NCBI RefSeq assembly: GCF_000378245.1
Contig: NZ_KB899496.1
Coordinates: forward strand, 248,001 to 312,000
Direction of reading: 5' to 3'
DNA: 64,000 nt
Origin: Aromatoleum toluclasticum ATCC 700605
GTDB lineage: Bacteria > Pseudomonadota > Gammaproteobacteria > Burkholderiales > Rhodocyclaceae
In this document: one piece after another, positions 27,065 to 37,595 of the stretch
Layout of the letters: every line of letters starts with the position of its first letter
Position numbering within the stretch: the first letter of the stretch is position 1
Position numbers and translations under genes: made by a program
Notes under the pieces: generated by a model
Databases searched by the model: none
Told to the model about the DNA's origin: nothing
Seen by the model: the letters and a program-made list of their open reading frames with translations, nothing else

Positions 27065-28963
27065 ATGCTGGAATCAGTTCGCAATAACAAACGCGCGGCG
27101 CAGATCATCCTTGCGCTGCTGATCGTCCCCTTTGCTTTCTTCGGACTGGATTCGTATTTCCGGGATGGTCCCGGGGGCACGGACGTGGCTACGGTTGGCA
27201 AGTCGAAGATTTCGACAGCGGAGTTCGATCAGGCATTGCGTGAACAGCAGGATCGGCTGCGGGAGTCGATGGGTGGGGAGGTCGATCGGGCATTGCTCGA
27301 TTCGGAGCCGATTCGTCGCTCGGTCGTGGAAAACCTCGTGAACCAGCGTCTGCTGGCTCTGCATGCGGCCGACAGTCGGCTCATCGTGACGCCGCAGCAG
27401 TTGCAGCAGGTGATCGCGGGAGTCGACGCGTTCCAGCAGGATGGGCGCTTTTCGATCGAGCGCTATGAGGCGGCGGTGCGTGCCCAAGGCATGACGCCTG
27501 CCATGTTCGAATCCCGTCTCGCGCAGGACTTGCGGATGCAGCAAGTGGCACAGGCCATCGGTGATTCGGCGTTCGCGTCACGTGAGTCGATCAGGCGTTT
27601 CCTGACGGCGCAGCTCGAGGAGCGGAAGATCAGCGAATTGCAGTTTCCCGCGAACCGCCTGATCGGAGAGGTGAAACTGGCGGACGACGCGGCGAAGCAG
27701 TACTACGATGCGAACGGAGAGCGCTTCGAGCGTCCGGCCCGGCTGCGGGCGGAGTATGTGGTCTTCAACCAGGACGCGGTTCTCGGTCAGGTCAGCGTGT
27801 CGGACGAGGCTGCTCGCAAGTTCTATGAGACGAATGCGGAACGTTTCAGCCAGCCCGAGGAACGCAGTGCGCGGCATATCCTGATCTCCGCCGCGGCGGA
27901 TGCGTCGGCCGATGCCGTGACCAAGGCGAACGAAAAGGCTGCCGGGATCCTGAAGCAGCTGCGCGCCGATCCCAAGCGGTTCGCTGAACTGGCGAAGGCG
28001 GAATCACAAGATCCCGGCTCGGCATCCCGTGGGGGCGACCTCGGATTCTTTGGGCGGGGCGCGATGGTGAAGCCCTTCGAGGATGCAGTGTTCAGCCTCG
28101 GCAAGGGACAGGTCAGCGAAGTCGTGCGTTCGGATTTCGGCTTCCACATTATCGAAGTCACCGACATCAAGCCGGCTCACGCCCGCCCGTTCGACGAGGT
28201 GAAGGGCGAGATTGTCGAAGAGCTCAAGCGTCAGGAGGCGAGCAAGAAGTTTGCGGAGCAGGCCGAGGTGTTCTCGAACACAGTGTATGAGCAGGCGGAC
28301 AGCCTGAAACCGGTGGCGGAGGCGCTGAAACTGCAGGTTCGCACCACCGACTGGATCGAGCGGGTTGGCGGTGCGGTGGGCGACTACACGAACGAGAAAT
28401 TGCTGAATGCGCTGTTCTCGGACGAGGCCATGACGAAGCAGCGTAACGTCGAGGCCGTCGAAGTGTCGCGCGGAACCCTGGTGTCCGCTCGCGTCGTGGA
28501 GCATCAGGCCGCTCAACGGACGCCGTTCGAGCAGGTGAAGGGGTCCATCGAACAGCAGCTCAAGACGGAGCAGGCGGCAAAGCTGGCTGTCGCGCGTGGA
28601 GAAGCTGCCCTTGCGTCGCTGCAGAAGGGGGAATCGGTGTCGGGCGAATGGAGCGCGGTGCGCACCGTGCAGAGGGCGAAACCGGAACTGGCACAGGCGG
28701 CAATTTCGGCAGTATTCGGAGCGCCGAGCACGAAGCTGCCTGCCTACGTCGGAGCACCGATGGCGGGGAGCGGATATTCGGTCTTCCGCATCGAGAGCGT
28801 CAACCGCATGGACATCGCCAAGGACGATCCGCGACTCAAGACCCTGGAAGGTCAGTACCAGCGCCTGGTTGCGGAACGCGATTTCAATGCCTTCCTCACC
28901 GCCCTGCGTGGGCGTTACGCGGTGAACATCAATACGGCCGCGGTCCGGCCGCAGCAGCAGTAA
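27065..28963 (+). CDS. ppiD: Periplasmic folding chaperone PpiD (SurA-N / PpiC)
   Basis: Inner-membrane-anchored periplasmic chaperone of 632 aa that helps newly exported proteins near the Sec translocon. A single N-terminal helix (about residues 12-30, IILALLIVPFAFFGLDSYF) is followed by a SurA-N-like chaperone region (FDQALREQQDRLRESM) and a parvulin domain at about 260-360 (ARHILISAA, GGDLGFFGRGAMVKPFEDAV, SDFGFHIIEVTDI). The C-terminal half is a PpiD-specific folding region. GGAAG precedes the ATG. A bidirectional terminator ends the gene. Confidence 0.93.
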   Translation: MLESVRNNKRAAQIILALLIVPFAFFGLDSYFRDGPGGTDVATVGKSKISTAEFDQALREQQDRLRESMGGEVDRALLDSEPIRRSVVENLVNQRLLALHAADSRLIVTPQQLQQVIAGVDAFQQDGRFSIERYEAAVRAQGMTPAMFESRLAQDLRMQQVAQAIGDSAFASRESIRRFLTAQLEERKISELQFPANRLIGEVKLADDAAKQYYDANGERFERPARLRAEYVVFNQDAVLGQVSVSDEAARKFYETNAERFSQPEERSARHILISAAADASADAVTKANEKAAGILKQLRADPKRFAELAKAESQDPGSASRGGDLGFFGRGAMVKPFEDAVFSLGKGQVSEVVRSDFGFHIIEVTDIKPAHARPFDEVKGEIVEELKRQEASKKFAEQAEVFSNTVYEQADSLKPVAEALKLQVRTTDWIERVGGAVGDYTNEKLLNALFSDEAMTKQRNVEAVEVSRGTLVSARVVEHQAAQRTPFEQVKGSIEQQLKTEQAAKLAVARGEAALASLQKGESVSGEWSAVRTVQRAKPELAQAAISAVFGAPSTKLPAYVGAPMAGSGYSVFRIESVNRMDIAKDDPRLKTLEGQYQRLVAERDFNAFLTALRGRYAVNINTAAVRPQQQ

Positions 28964-29004
28964 GCGCGCGCGAGGGCACGCCGAGGCGTGGCCCTCATCA
29001 CTGG

Positions 29005-29050
29005 CAAAAACAAGAACGCCCGATGCTCACGCATCGGGCGTTCTCTTTTC
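29005..29050. terminator. Bidirectional terminator between ppiD and fabI
   Basis: Perfect 14-bp arms AGAACGCCCGATGC / GCATCGGGCGTTCT (29013-29026, 29031-29044) with a TCAC loop. CTTTTCTT follows on the plus strand and TGTTTTTG on the minus strand. Confidence 0.9.
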
Positions 29051-29092
29051 TTCCAACCGCCGCGCATCGCGCGGCCTGCGGAGAACCTGGCG

Positions 29093-29884
29093 TCAGGGCT
29101 GTTCCGAGTTGCCGAGCGCGGTGGTGTTGAAGCCGCCGTCAACGTACATGATCTCGCCGGTAACGCCGCTTGCGAGATCCGAACAAAGGAAGGCCGCGGC
29201 GTTGCCCACTTCCTCGATCGTGACGTTGCGACGCAGCGGGGCGTTGTGCTCGTTGAACGACAGCAGCTTGCTGAAGCTGCCGATGCCCGATGCGGCCAGC
29301 GTCTTGATCGGACCGGCGGAGATCGCGTTCACACGGGTGCCTTCCGGACCGAGGCAGACTGCGAGATAGCGCACCGCGGCCTCGAGGCTGGCCTTGGCGA
29401 GGCCCATGATGTTGTAGTTAGGCATCGTGCGTACGGCGCCGAGGTAGGACATCGTCAGGAGTGCACCCCTGCGGCCCTTCATCAGCGGGCGTGCGCCCTT
29501 GGCGAGCAGCGGGAAGCTGCCGGCGCTGATTTCCTGGGAGATGCGGAACGCTTCGCGCGAGAAGCCTTCGAGGAAGTCGCCTTCCAGGGCGTCACCCGGG
29601 GCAAAGGCGATCGAATGGACGAGACCATCGAGGCCATCCCATTTCTGCGACAACTGGTCGAACAGCGAGGTGATTTCCTCGTCGTTCTGCACGTCGCACG
29701 CGAAGATAAGGTCCGAACCGAATTCGGCAGCCATCTTCGCTATGCGGTCCTGGAAGCGTTCGTTCTGGTACGTGAAGGCGAGTTCAGCACCTTCACGGTG
29801 CATGGCTTTGGCGATGCCGTACGAAATCGAGCGATTGCTGAGCAGTCCGGTGATCAGAATGCGTTTTCCGGCGAGAAAGCCCAT
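29093..29884 (-). CDS. fabI: Enoyl-[acyl-carrier-protein] reductase (NADH)
   Basis: Final reductive step of each fatty-acid elongation round. The 263-aa SDR-fold protein has the FabI start [41 protein letters not shown], the catalytic Tyr-x6-Lys in YNIMGLAK, and [18 protein letters not shown] of the substrate loop. Full family length. Gene alone on the minus strand; its promoter must lie in 29885-30012. Confidence 0.97.
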   Translation of the reverse strand: MGFLAGKRILITGLLSNRSISYGIAKAMHREGAELAFTYQNERFQDRIAKMAAEFGSDLIFACDVQNDEEITSLFDQLSQKWDGLDGLVHSIAFAPGDALEGDFLEGFSREAFRISQEISAGSFPLLAKGARPLMKGRRGALLTMSYLGAVRTMPNYNIMGLAKASLEAAVRYLAVCLGPEGTRVNAISAGPIKTLAASGIGSFSKLLSFNEHNAPLRRNVTIEEVGNAAAFLCSDLASGVTGEIMYVDGGFNTTALGNSEQP

Positions 29885-30012
29885 TTTCGGTAGTGCTCCG
29901 TCTTGATGGTCGGCGGATTATAGCCGATGGGCGCCGATGGTCGACGTGCGCAACCACGATCGTATTGCTTCGGGGCGCGACGCGTGCCGGCTTGCAGGTA
30001 GAATCAACTGCC

Positions 30013-32184
30013 ATGTTACGCCGTTTCCCGCCCCTGCTGGTGTTTTGCGCCTTCCTCGCCGCCTGCGGGCAGGTGTGGAACGATCCCTATCCGGCGTCGG
30101 AGCGGGGGCTCAATCTCATGTACTCGGCATTCACGGATCGTCCGAAGCACCTCGATCCGGTACAGTCGTACAGTGAGGACGAAGCGACCTTCCTTTATCA
30201 GATCTATGAGCCGCCGCTTCAGTATCATTACCTGAAGCGGCCTTATACGCTGGTTCCGGGAAGCGCGGCGGCGATGCCGATGGTGCGACGCTTCGACGAG
30301 GCCGGGCGCGAGCTCCCGGATAGCGCCCCGGCGTCGCAGGTTGCGAAGAGCGTCTATGAGATCCGGATCCAGCCGGGAATCCTCTACCAGCCGCATCCTG
30401 CGCTTGCGCGGCGGGCGGATGGCTCCTTGCGCTATGCGGCCTTGTCCTCGGCCGAGCTCAAGGGCGTCCGGGGTCTCGACGATTTTGCCGAAACGGGCAC
30501 GCGCGAACTGGAGGCCGGCGATTTCGTTCATCAGATCAAGCGGCTCGCACATCCACGGCTGCACTCGCCGATTTTCGAGCTGATCGCCGAGTACCTGCCG
30601 GGCTTGAAGACCCTGCAGAAGGCGCTCGCCGAAGAGGCTGCCCGGACCTCCGGCGCCCTCAATCTGGAACGCCATGCAGTTCCGGGCATCGAGATCGTCG
30701 ATCGCTACACGTATCGGATCACGCTGAAGGGCGCCTATCCGCAATTCCTGTACTGGCTGTCGATGCCGTTTTTCGCTCCGGTGCCGCCCGAGGCCGATCG
30801 CTTCTACGACCAGTCGGGCATGGCCGAGCGCAACCTGACGCTGGATTGGTGGCCGATCGGGACGGGCCCGTACATGCTGTCGGAGAACAATCCGAATGCA
30901 CGCATGGTGCTCGCGCGGAATCCCAATTTCCGCGGCGAGAGCTTTCCGTGCGAAGGCGAGGCGGGCGATCGGGAGGCAGGCCTGCTTGCAGATTGCGGCA
31001 AGACGATGCCCTTCATCGACAGGGTCGTGTTCACACGCGAACGCGAAGGCATCCCGTACTGGAACAAGTTCCTGCAGGGCTATTACGATGCGTCCGGCGT
31101 TTCGTCGGACAACTTCGACCAAGCCGTGACGATGACCAGCCAGGGCGAGGTGTCGCTTTCGGACGAGATGCGCGAGCAGGGGATCGTGCTGCTCACCTCG
31201 GTGTCGCCGTCGATCTTCTACCTCGGCTTCAACATGCTCGACAGTGTCGTCGGCGGCGGAACCGGTGCCGAGGGGCAGGCGCGGGCGCGCAAGCTGCGGC
31301 AGGCGATCTCGATCGCGCTGGACATGGACGAATTCGTGTCGATCTTTCTGAACGGGCGCGGCGTGACGGCGATGCATCCGATTCCGCCGGGCATATTCGG
31401 CGCACGGGAAGGTGAAGCCGGCATCAATCCGGTGGTGTATGAGTGGCGGGACGGCCATGCCGTGCGGCGCAGCAAGGACGAGGCGCGCCGCTTGCTCGCC
31501 GAGGCAGGATACCCCGATGGGCGCGATGCGAAGACCGGGGAGCCGCTGATCCTCAACCTCGACACGACGCCGGGCGGCCTGGGGGACAAGGCGCGCTCCG
31601 ACTGGCTGGCGAAGCAGTTCCGCGAACTCGGCGTGCAGTTCGTCGTGCGCGCGACCGACTACAACCGCTTCCAGGACAAGATCCGCGAGGGCAACGCGCA
31701 GTTGTTCTTCTTCGGCTGGAACGCCGACTATCCGGATCCGGAGAACATGCTGTTCCTGCTGCATGGCGGGCAGGCGAAGGTGAAGGAATCGGGCCAGAAC
31801 GCGGCCAACTACGTGAACGCGGAGTACGACCGGCTGTTCGAGAAGATGAAGAGCATGCCCGACGGGCCCGAGCGACAGGCGGTCATCGATCGCATGATCG
31901 CGATCCTGCAGCAGGATGCGCCGTGGATTTTCGGATTCCATCCGAAGGCCTATTCGCTGCAGCACGGCTGGGTGCTCAATCGCAAGACGGGGAGCATGGT
32001 GCGCAATACGCTGAAGTACCAGCGCATCGATGTCGAACGGCGCGACGCCGCGCGGGCGCAATGGAATCGGCCGGTCGTGTGGCCGCTGCTGCTGCTTGGC
32101 GCGCTCATGGCGGCGGCGATTGCGCCGGCATTCATTCATTACCGGCGGCGCGAGCGCGCGACGGCAATGGGGGGGCGCCGCTGA
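30013..32184 (+). CDS. ABC transporter substrate-binding lipoprotein (family 5)
   Basis: Large solute-binding protein (723 aa) of the oligopeptide/nickel type. The N-terminus MLRRFPPLLVFCAFLAACGQ has a lipobox (LAAC, Cys at residue 18), so it is probably anchored to a membrane lipid. Family-5 features are LYQIYEPPLQYHY, the WWPIGTGPYMLSENN stretch, ARKLRQAISIALDMDEFVSIFLNGRG and FFGWNADYPDPENMLFLLHG. Unusually, a C-terminal hydrophobic helix follows (WPLLLLGALMAAAIAPAFIH), which would tether the protein at both ends. The TGA overlaps the ATG of the first permease. The start at 30013 is chosen because it yields the signal peptide. No ATPase gene is linked. Confidence 0.9.
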   Translation: MLRRFPPLLVFCAFLAACGQVWNDPYPASERGLNLMYSAFTDRPKHLDPVQSYSEDEATFLYQIYEPPLQYHYLKRPYTLVPGSAAAMPMVRRFDEAGRELPDSAPASQVAKSVYEIRIQPGILYQPHPALARRADGSLRYAALSSAELKGVRGLDDFAETGTRELEAGDFVHQIKRLAHPRLHSPIFELIAEYLPGLKTLQKALAEEAARTSGALNLERHAVPGIEIVDRYTYRITLKGAYPQFLYWLSMPFFAPVPPEADRFYDQSGMAERNLTLDWWPIGTGPYMLSENNPNARMVLARNPNFRGESFPCEGEAGDREAGLLADCGKTMPFIDRVVFTREREGIPYWNKFLQGYYDASGVSSDNFDQAVTMTSQGEVSLSDEMREQGIVLLTSVSPSIFYLGFNMLDSVVGGGTGAEGQARARKLRQAISIALDMDEFVSIFLNGRGVTAMHPIPPGIFGAREGEAGINPVVYEWRDGHAVRRSKDEARRLLAEAGYPDGRDAKTGEPLILNLDTTPGGLGDKARSDWLAKQFRELGVQFVVRATDYNRFQDKIREGNAQLFFFGWNADYPDPENMLFLLHGGQAKVKESGQNAANYVNAEYDRLFEKMKSMPDGPERQAVIDRMIAILQQDAPWIFGFHPKAYSLQHGWVLNRKTGSMVRNTLKYQRIDVERRDAARAQWNRPVVWPLLLLGALMAAAIAPAFIHYRRRERATAMGGRR

Positions 32185-33161
32185 TGTTCGCCTACATGCT
32201 GCGCCGGTTGTTGTATGCGGTGCCGATCCTGATCGGCGTCAATCTCGTGACCTTCGCGCTGTTTTTTGTCGTCAATTCGCCCGACGACATGGCGCGCATG
32301 CAGCTCGGGGTGAAGCGCGTGACGCCCGAAGCGATCGAGCGCTGGAAGGTCGAGCGCGGGTACGATCGGCCGCTGTTCTTCAACACCGCGGCGAAGGGGA
32401 GCGGGCAGGTCACGGAGACGATCTTCTTCCGGAAGTCCCTGCGGATGTTCACCTTCGACTTCGGGCGTGCGGACGATGGACGGGACATCGCGCAGGAGAT
32501 CCGCGACCGCATGGGGCCATCGCTTGCTCTGGCCTTGCCGACTTTCGTGCTGGGCTTGTTCGCATCGGTCTCGTTCGCGCTGATCCTCGTGTTCTTCCGT
32601 GCGAGCTACCTGGATTTCTGGGGTGTCGTGCTGTGCGTGGCGATGATGTCGATATCGAGCCTCTTCTACATCATCGGCGGACAGTGGCTGATCTCCAAGC
32701 TGTGGGCGCTGGTGCCGATTTCGGGCTACGCACCGGGGCTCGACGCGTGGCGCTTCCTCGTTCTGCCGGTGGTGATCAGCGTGATCGCCGGCGTGGGCTC
32801 GAATGCACGCTGGTACCGGACGATCTTCCTCGAGGAGATCTCGCGCGATTACGTGCGGACGGCGCGCGCAAAGGGCTTGTCCGAACGTGTCGTGCTGTTC
32901 CGGCACGTGCTGAAGAACGCGATGATCCCGATCCTGACCGGTGTGGTCGTGGTGATTCCGCTGCTGTTCATGGGCAGCCTGCTGGTCGAATCGTTCTTCG
33001 GCATCCCGGGGCTGGGCAGCTACACGATCGACGCCATCAACGCGCAGGATTTCGCCGTCGTGCGGGCGATGGTGTTCATCGGTTCGGTGCTGTACATCGT
33101 CGGCCTGATCCTGACCGACATTTCCTATACGCTGGTCGATCCGCGCGTGAGGCTGGAGTAG
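32184..33161 (+). CDS. ABC transporter permease (DppB/OppB-like)
   Basis: Inner-membrane permease of 325 aa with the binding-protein-dependent transport fold. It starts MFAYMLRRLLYAVPILIGVN, typical of OppB/DppB-type subunits, and has about six membrane helices. The coupling segment for the ATPase reads YVRTARAKGLSERVVLFRHV and the end GSVLYIVGLILTDISYTLVD is characteristic. Its start overlaps the upstream binding-protein stop (TGATG), and the second permease begins three bases after its stop. Confidence 0.94.
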   Translation: MFAYMLRRLLYAVPILIGVNLVTFALFFVVNSPDDMARMQLGVKRVTPEAIERWKVERGYDRPLFFNTAAKGSGQVTETIFFRKSLRMFTFDFGRADDGRDIAQEIRDRMGPSLALALPTFVLGLFASVSFALILVFFRASYLDFWGVVLCVAMMSISSLFYIIGGQWLISKLWALVPISGYAPGLDAWRFLVLPVVISVIAGVGSNARWYRTIFLEEISRDYVRTARAKGLSERVVLFRHVLKNAMIPILTGVVVVIPLLFMGSLLVESFFGIPGLGSYTIDAINAQDFAVVRAMVFIGSVLYIVGLILTDISYTLVDPRVRLE

Positions 33162-33164
33162 GCG

Positions 33165-34580
33165 ATGGGATTCCTGCCCGTTGTGCTGTGGACCGATGCG
33201 CTGTTTTTCGTGCTGCTCGCGATCGGCGCCGCGACAATCGTCCATGTCCGGCGTGAGGCCCCGCTGCGCGCCGCCTGGGGCAGGGTGGGGAGCCGCGCCG
33301 CCGGCATGGCTTCGGCAGTGATCCTGCTCGCCTTCCTCGTCATCGGCATCGCCGACAGCCTCCATTTCCGCGCACAGCTGTCGGCTGCGAACGGCGCGGC
33401 AGAGAGTGCGCCGGTCGCTCACTCGTCCGAGGTGCTGAGCGCGCTGGATGTCCTGCTCTCGTCCTTGCGCACACGCGTCGAGAAGACCTATTCGGCCCCC
33501 TTCGCGACGGCCTTGTACGCCCGCGAGACCGTCGAACTTCCCGGGGGAGGGCAATCGCGCATCTATCCGCGGCTCGCGTGGGGCGGGGCTCATCTGGGTG
33601 AGGCGACCGGCGAGCGCGATGCGGATGTCGCAAGACGGATCGCGACCGGCCTTGCCGGAGCAGCGGGGGGCTGGATCGCCGTGGCAGCGATCCTCGTCCT
33701 CATGCTGGCCCGCAGGCGCGGGAATGGGATGAGCGAGGCGGTGCGCGCCCTGTGGCGGGGAGAGACCGCGCTTGCGTGGCGGGCTGCGCTCTTCACGCTC
33801 GCCTGCGTGCTCGTGGTGACGATCCTGGCGATCAGGCTCGCGCCGTACTACCACGTCTTCGGCACCGACAAGGTCGGGCAGGACGTGCTTTACCTGTCGC
33901 TCAAGAGCGTGCGTACCGCGCTGATCATCGGCACGCTGACGACGCTCGTGATGCTGCCGTTCGCGGTCGCGCTGGGCATCATGGCGGGGTATCTCGGAGG
34001 CTGGGTCGATGACGTGATCCAGTACATCTATACGGTGCTCAATGCCATTCCGGGCGTGCTGCTGATCGCCGCCGCCGTGCTGATGATGCAGGTGGTGATC
34101 GACACCCATCCGCAGTGGTTCGCGACCGCAGCCGAGCGTGCGGACGCACGGCTCCTGGCCTTGTGCCTGATCCTGGGCATCACGAGCTGGACCGGGCTGT
34201 GCCGGCTGTTGCGCGGCGAGACGCTGAAACTGCGCGAACTGGAATACGTGCAGGCGGCCCGTGCCTTCGGGGTCGGCACCGCCGCCATCCTGCGCCGCCA
34301 CGTGTTGCCCAACGTGATGCACATCGTGATGATCGCGCTGGTCATGGACTTTTCCGGTCTTGTGCTGGCCGAAGCGGTGCTTTCCTATGTGGGCATCGGT
34401 GTCGATCCGACCACGATCAGCTTCGGCACGATGATCAACGCGGCGCGCGCCGAGCTCGCACGCGAACCCATGGTTTGGTGGTCGCTGATGGCCGCCTTCG
34501 CCTTCATGTTCGTGCTGGTGCTCTCCGCGAACCTGTTTGCCGACGTCGTGCGCGACGCCTTCGATCCGCGCCGTTCCTGA
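33165..34580 (+). CDS. ABC transporter permease (DppC/OppC-like, extended)
   Basis: Second permease, 471 aa, about 170 residues longer than usual OppC-type subunits. The core from about residue 225 has [13 protein letters not shown], the six-helix region, the ATPase-coupling loop [20 protein letters not shown] and the end [14 protein letters not shown]. The N-terminal extension adds a helix at about 7-25, another at about 45-62, a hydrophilic stretch of some 100 residues, and a helix near 165-182. Completes the binding protein-permease-permease unit, yet the next gene is selO and no ATP-binding subunit is present in the window. Confidence 0.92.
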   Translation: MGFLPVVLWTDALFFVLLAIGAATIVHVRREAPLRAAWGRVGSRAAGMASAVILLAFLVIGIADSLHFRAQLSAANGAAESAPVAHSSEVLSALDVLLSSLRTRVEKTYSAPFATALYARETVELPGGGQSRIYPRLAWGGAHLGEATGERDADVARRIATGLAGAAGGWIAVAAILVLMLARRRGNGMSEAVRALWRGETALAWRAALFTLACVLVVTILAIRLAPYYHVFGTDKVGQDVLYLSLKSVRTALIIGTLTTLVMLPFAVALGIMAGYLGGWVDDVIQYIYTVLNAIPGVLLIAAAVLMMQVVIDTHPQWFATAAERADARLLALCLILGITSWTGLCRLLRGETLKLRELEYVQAARAFGVGTAAILRRHVLPNVMHIVMIALVMDFSGLVLAEAVLSYVGIGVDPTTISFGTMINAARAELAREPMVWWSLMAAFAFMFVLVLSANLFADVVRDAFDPRRS

Positions 34581-34662
34581 GCGCCGCGGACGGTGTCCGC
34601 GAACCAAGCACGGCCGCTGCCGTCTCATACGGGCAGCCCCCAACCCCACGTATCACCACATA

Positions 34663-36222
34663 ATGAAAACGATCAACTTCGACAACCGCTTCGTGCGCGA
34701 ACTGCCGGGTGACCCGGAAGCGTCGCCGCATGTCCGCCAGGTGCATGGCGCCTGCTACTCCCGCGTGATGCCGACGCCGGTCGCGGCGCCGCGCCTGATC
34801 GCCTGGTCGCCCGAGGTTGCCGGGCTGCTCGGCTTCGATGAGGCCGATGTCCGCTCGGCAGAGTTCGCGCAGGTCTTCGGCGGCAACGCGCTGCTGCCCG
34901 GCATGGAGCCCTACGCCGCCTGCTACGGCGGGCACCAGTTCGGCAACTGGGCGGGGCAACTCGGCGACGGACGCGCAATCACGCTCGGCGAAGCGATCAA
35001 TCCGCATGGCGAGCGCTGGGAGCTCCAGCTGAAGGGCGCCGGGCCGACGCCCTACTCGCGCCGCGCGGACGGCCGTGCGGTGCTGCGTTCGTCCATCCGC
35101 GAGTTCCTGTGCAGCGAGGCGATGCATCACCTGGGTATCCCGACCACCCGTGCCCTGAGCATCGTCGCCACGGGCGAGGCGGTCGTCCGCGACATGTTCT
35201 ACGACGGGCGGCCGCGGGCCGAGCCGGGTGCGGTCGTGTGCCGCGTGGCACCGTCGTTCATCCGTTTTGGTAACTTCGAGATCTTCACCGCGCGCGGCGA
35301 CGAAGGCTTGCTGGAAAGACTGGTCGACTTCACGATCGCGCGCGATTTTCCCGGTATCACCGGCGAGACCGCGACGCGGCGGGTGGAGTGGTTCAATGCC
35401 GTGTGCGAACGCACGGCGCGGCTCGTCGCCCACTGGATGCGCGTGGGCTTCGTGCATGGCGTGATGAACACCGACAACATGTCGATCCTCGGACTGACGA
35501 TCGATTACGGTCCCTATGGCTGGACCGACAACTTCGATCCGGGGTGGACGCCGAACACGACCGACGCGCAGGGGCGCCGCTATCGCTTCGGCAACCAGCC
35601 GCATATCGCGCAGTGGAATCTCCTCCAGCTCGCGAACGCGCTGTATCCGGCCTTTGGTGTGGTCGAGCCGTTGCAGGACGGCCTTTCACGCTACGCGGCG
35701 GTGTATGAGGCCGAAAGCCGCAGCATGCTTGCCGCGAAACTCGGCCTCGAGGAACTGCGGGACGAGGACGATGGGCTCGTCGAAACCTTGCACGAGCTGA
35801 TGACCACGGCGGAAGTCGACATGACGATTCTGTTCCGCGAGCTCTCCCGCGTGGATGCGGAGGCGCCGACTCTAGAACCGCTGCGTGAGGCCTTCTATGC
35901 CGACGACAAGCTGCGCGCGCACGAGGCGGCATTCGCCGAGTGGTTGGGGCGCTACGCCGCACGCGTCCGTACGGACGGAGTGCCCGCCGAGGAGAGGAGG
36001 TCGCGCATGAACGCGGTCAATCCGCGCTACGTGCTGCGCAACTACCTCGCCCAGGAGGCGATCGACGCGGCGGAGCAGGGCGACGATTCGCTCGTGTCCG
36101 AACTGCTCGACGTGATGCGCCGCCCTTACGACGATCAACCCGGGCGCGAACGTTTCGCGGCGCGCCGTCCCGACTGGGCGCGCAACCGCGCAGGGTGCTC
36201 GATGCTGTCGTGCAGCTCGTAG
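34663..36222 (+). CDS. selO: Protein adenylyltransferase SelO (YdiU)
   Basis: Pseudokinase-fold enzyme that transfers AMP to protein hydroxyls in redox control. The 519-aa product has family motifs [60 protein letters not shown], and [20 protein letters not shown] with the catalytic Asn/Asp. It ends in the redox pair Cys-Ser-x-x-Ser-Cys-Ser-Ser (CSMLSCSS); several relatives carry selenocysteine at that last Cys, here it is plain Cys. The start at 34663 begins with the conserved [13 protein letters not shown]. Preceded by an 82-bp gap after the permease. Confidence 0.95.
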   Translation: MKTINFDNRFVRELPGDPEASPHVRQVHGACYSRVMPTPVAAPRLIAWSPEVAGLLGFDEADVRSAEFAQVFGGNALLPGMEPYAACYGGHQFGNWAGQLGDGRAITLGEAINPHGERWELQLKGAGPTPYSRRADGRAVLRSSIREFLCSEAMHHLGIPTTRALSIVATGEAVVRDMFYDGRPRAEPGAVVCRVAPSFIRFGNFEIFTARGDEGLLERLVDFTIARDFPGITGETATRRVEWFNAVCERTARLVAHWMRVGFVHGVMNTDNMSILGLTIDYGPYGWTDNFDPGWTPNTTDAQGRRYRFGNQPHIAQWNLLQLANALYPAFGVVEPLQDGLSRYAAVYEAESRSMLAAKLGLEELRDEDDGLVETLHELMTTAEVDMTILFRELSRVDAEAPTLEPLREAFYADDKLRAHEAAFAEWLGRYAARVRTDGVPAEERRSRMNAVNPRYVLRNYLAQEAIDAAEQGDDSLVSELLDVMRRPYDDQPGRERFAARRPDWARNRAGCSMLSCSS

Positions 36223-36234
36223 GACAGCTTCGCG

Positions 36235-36681
36235 TCAGACCTTGACCTTCATTAGGCGCGCCTTGTCGCGTTCCCAGTCCCGCTCCTTCGCGTCCTCGCG
36301 CTTGTCATACTGCTTCTTGCCCTTCGCGAGCCCGACCAGCGCCTTGATGCGGCCCTTGGTGAAGTGAAGATCGAGCGGCACGAGCGCGTAGCCGGCGCGT
36401 TCGACCTTGCCGATGAGCTTGGAGATCTCGTTACCGTGGAGCAGGAGCTTGCGCGTGCGCACGGGGTCCGGCGTGATGTGCGATGACGCGGCGGGCAGCG
36501 CCGTGATGTGCATGCCGACGATGAAGATCTCCCCGTTGCGGATGATCACGTAGGCTTCCTTGATATTCGCGCGGCCGGCCCGGATTGCCTTGACCTCCCA
36601 GCCCTCGAGCACGAGTCCGGCTTCGTACTTCTCCTCGATGAAGTAATCGTGGTAGGCCTTGCGGTTGTCGATGATGCTCAT
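36235..36681 (-). CDS. smpB: SsrA-binding protein
   Basis: Binds tmRNA and brings it to stalled ribosomes for trans-translation. The 148-aa protein shows [66 protein letters not shown] and a basic C-terminal tail ([13 protein letters not shown]). The start MSIIDNRK is the family start; the longer in-frame form reaches into ratA. Divergent from ratA-rnfH, the same arrangement as in E. coli. Confidence 0.96.
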   Translation of the reverse strand: MSIIDNRKAYHDYFIEEKYEAGLVLEGWEVKAIRAGRANIKEAYVIIRNGEIFIVGMHITALPAASSHITPDPVRTRKLLLHGNEISKLIGKVERAGYALVPLDLHFTKGRIKALVGLAKGKKQYDKREDAKERDWERDKARLMKVKV

Positions 36682-36795
36682 GCGGGTTCTGGATCCTGTG
36701 CCTCGCGGCTGGTCCGCGGGAAGCGGTCGTTGGCGGTGCGTTGCGGTAGAATCGCCCATTTTAGCAGTTCGGCAAAGCGCCGGTCCCACACGCAT

Positions 36796-37233
36796 ATGGC
36801 TGAAGTCAGGAAGCAGGTTCTGATCGAGTTCACCCCCGCGCAGATGTTCGAGCTCGTCGACCGCTGCGAAGACTATCCGCAATTCCTCCCCTGGTGCGGA
36901 GGCGCGGATGTGCAGGATCGCTCGGAAAACAAGACGGTTGCGACGCTACACATCAGCTATCACGGCATCAAGGCGAATTTCACGACCGAAAACGCCAAGG
37001 TATTTCCGGGCGAGATGAAGATCGGCCTCCGCGAAGGCCCGTTCACGCATCTCGACGGCCTGTGGCGATTCACCGCTCTCGGCGACACGGCGTGCAAGGT
37101 CGAGTTCAACCTGCACTACCAGTTCTCCAGCAAGCTGCTGGAAAAGGTGCTCGGCCCGGTGTTCAGCCACATCGCGAACACGTTCGTGGAGTCATTCATC
37201 AAGCGCGCGCAGCAGGTGTATCCGAAGAGATGA
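36796..37233 (+). CDS. ratA: RatA/Coq10-type START-like protein
   Basis: Polyketide-cyclase/START-fold protein of 145 aa. In E. coli RatA was described as inhibiting 70S assembly; homologues (Coq10) bind quinones, so the role is not settled. It has [28 protein letters not shown], typical of the family when read in its two halves, and an [18 protein letters not shown] helix near the end. It diverges from smpB and is coupled to rnfH. Confidence 0.92.
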   Translation: MAEVRKQVLIEFTPAQMFELVDRCEDYPQFLPWCGGADVQDRSENKTVATLHISYHGIKANFTTENAKVFPGEMKIGLREGPFTHLDGLWRFTALGDTACKVEFNLHYQFSSKLLEKVLGPVFSHIANTFVESFIKRAQQVYPKR

Positions 37234-37235
37234 CA

Positions 37236-37556
37236 ATGGCCGCATTCATCGACGTGGAAGTCTCCTACGCACTGCCTTCGAAGCAGGAGCTGATCAAGGT
37301 CCGGGTCGCCGAGGGGGCGACGGTTCGCGATGCGATCGAGGCATCTGGCGTCCTCGTGAAGCACCCCGACATCGAGCTCGACGGTCGTAACAAGGTCGGC
37401 GTTTTCGCCAAGCTGACGCGACTCGATACCACACTGCGCGATCGCGACCGCGTGGAGATCTACCGGCCGCTCATCGCCGACCCGAAGGCCGTACGGAAGA
37501 AGCGTGCCGAGGAAGGCAAGGCGATGAAGAAGGGCGGCGGTCCGGCCGAAGAATGA
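37236..37556 (+). CDS. rnfH: RnfH/RatB family ubiquitin-like protein
   Basis: Beta-grasp protein of 106 aa (UPF0125/RnfH) with [33 protein letters not shown], the conserved [20 protein letters not shown] and [20 protein letters not shown]. Its function is unknown. ATG at 37230 would overlap the ratA stop, but the second ATG at 37236 has better spacing from GAAGAG and matches the family start. Confidence 0.9.
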   Translation: MAAFIDVEVSYALPSKQELIKVRVAEGATVRDAIEASGVLVKHPDIELDGRNKVGVFAKLTRLDTTLRDRDRVEIYRPLIADPKAVRKKRAEEGKAMKKGGGPAEE

Positions 37557-37595
37557 GGGTCGTGCGCCCCCGCCGGACGAATCCGGCTGCGGCGC

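Noticed and set aside
34586-34600. GCGGAC-GGT-GTCCGC hairpin after the second permease as a terminator
   Set aside because: Short stem without a following T run.
32139-34649. 836-codon minus-strand frame opposite the two permeases
   Set aside because: His/Arg/Asp-rich shadow of two well-supported membrane protein genes.
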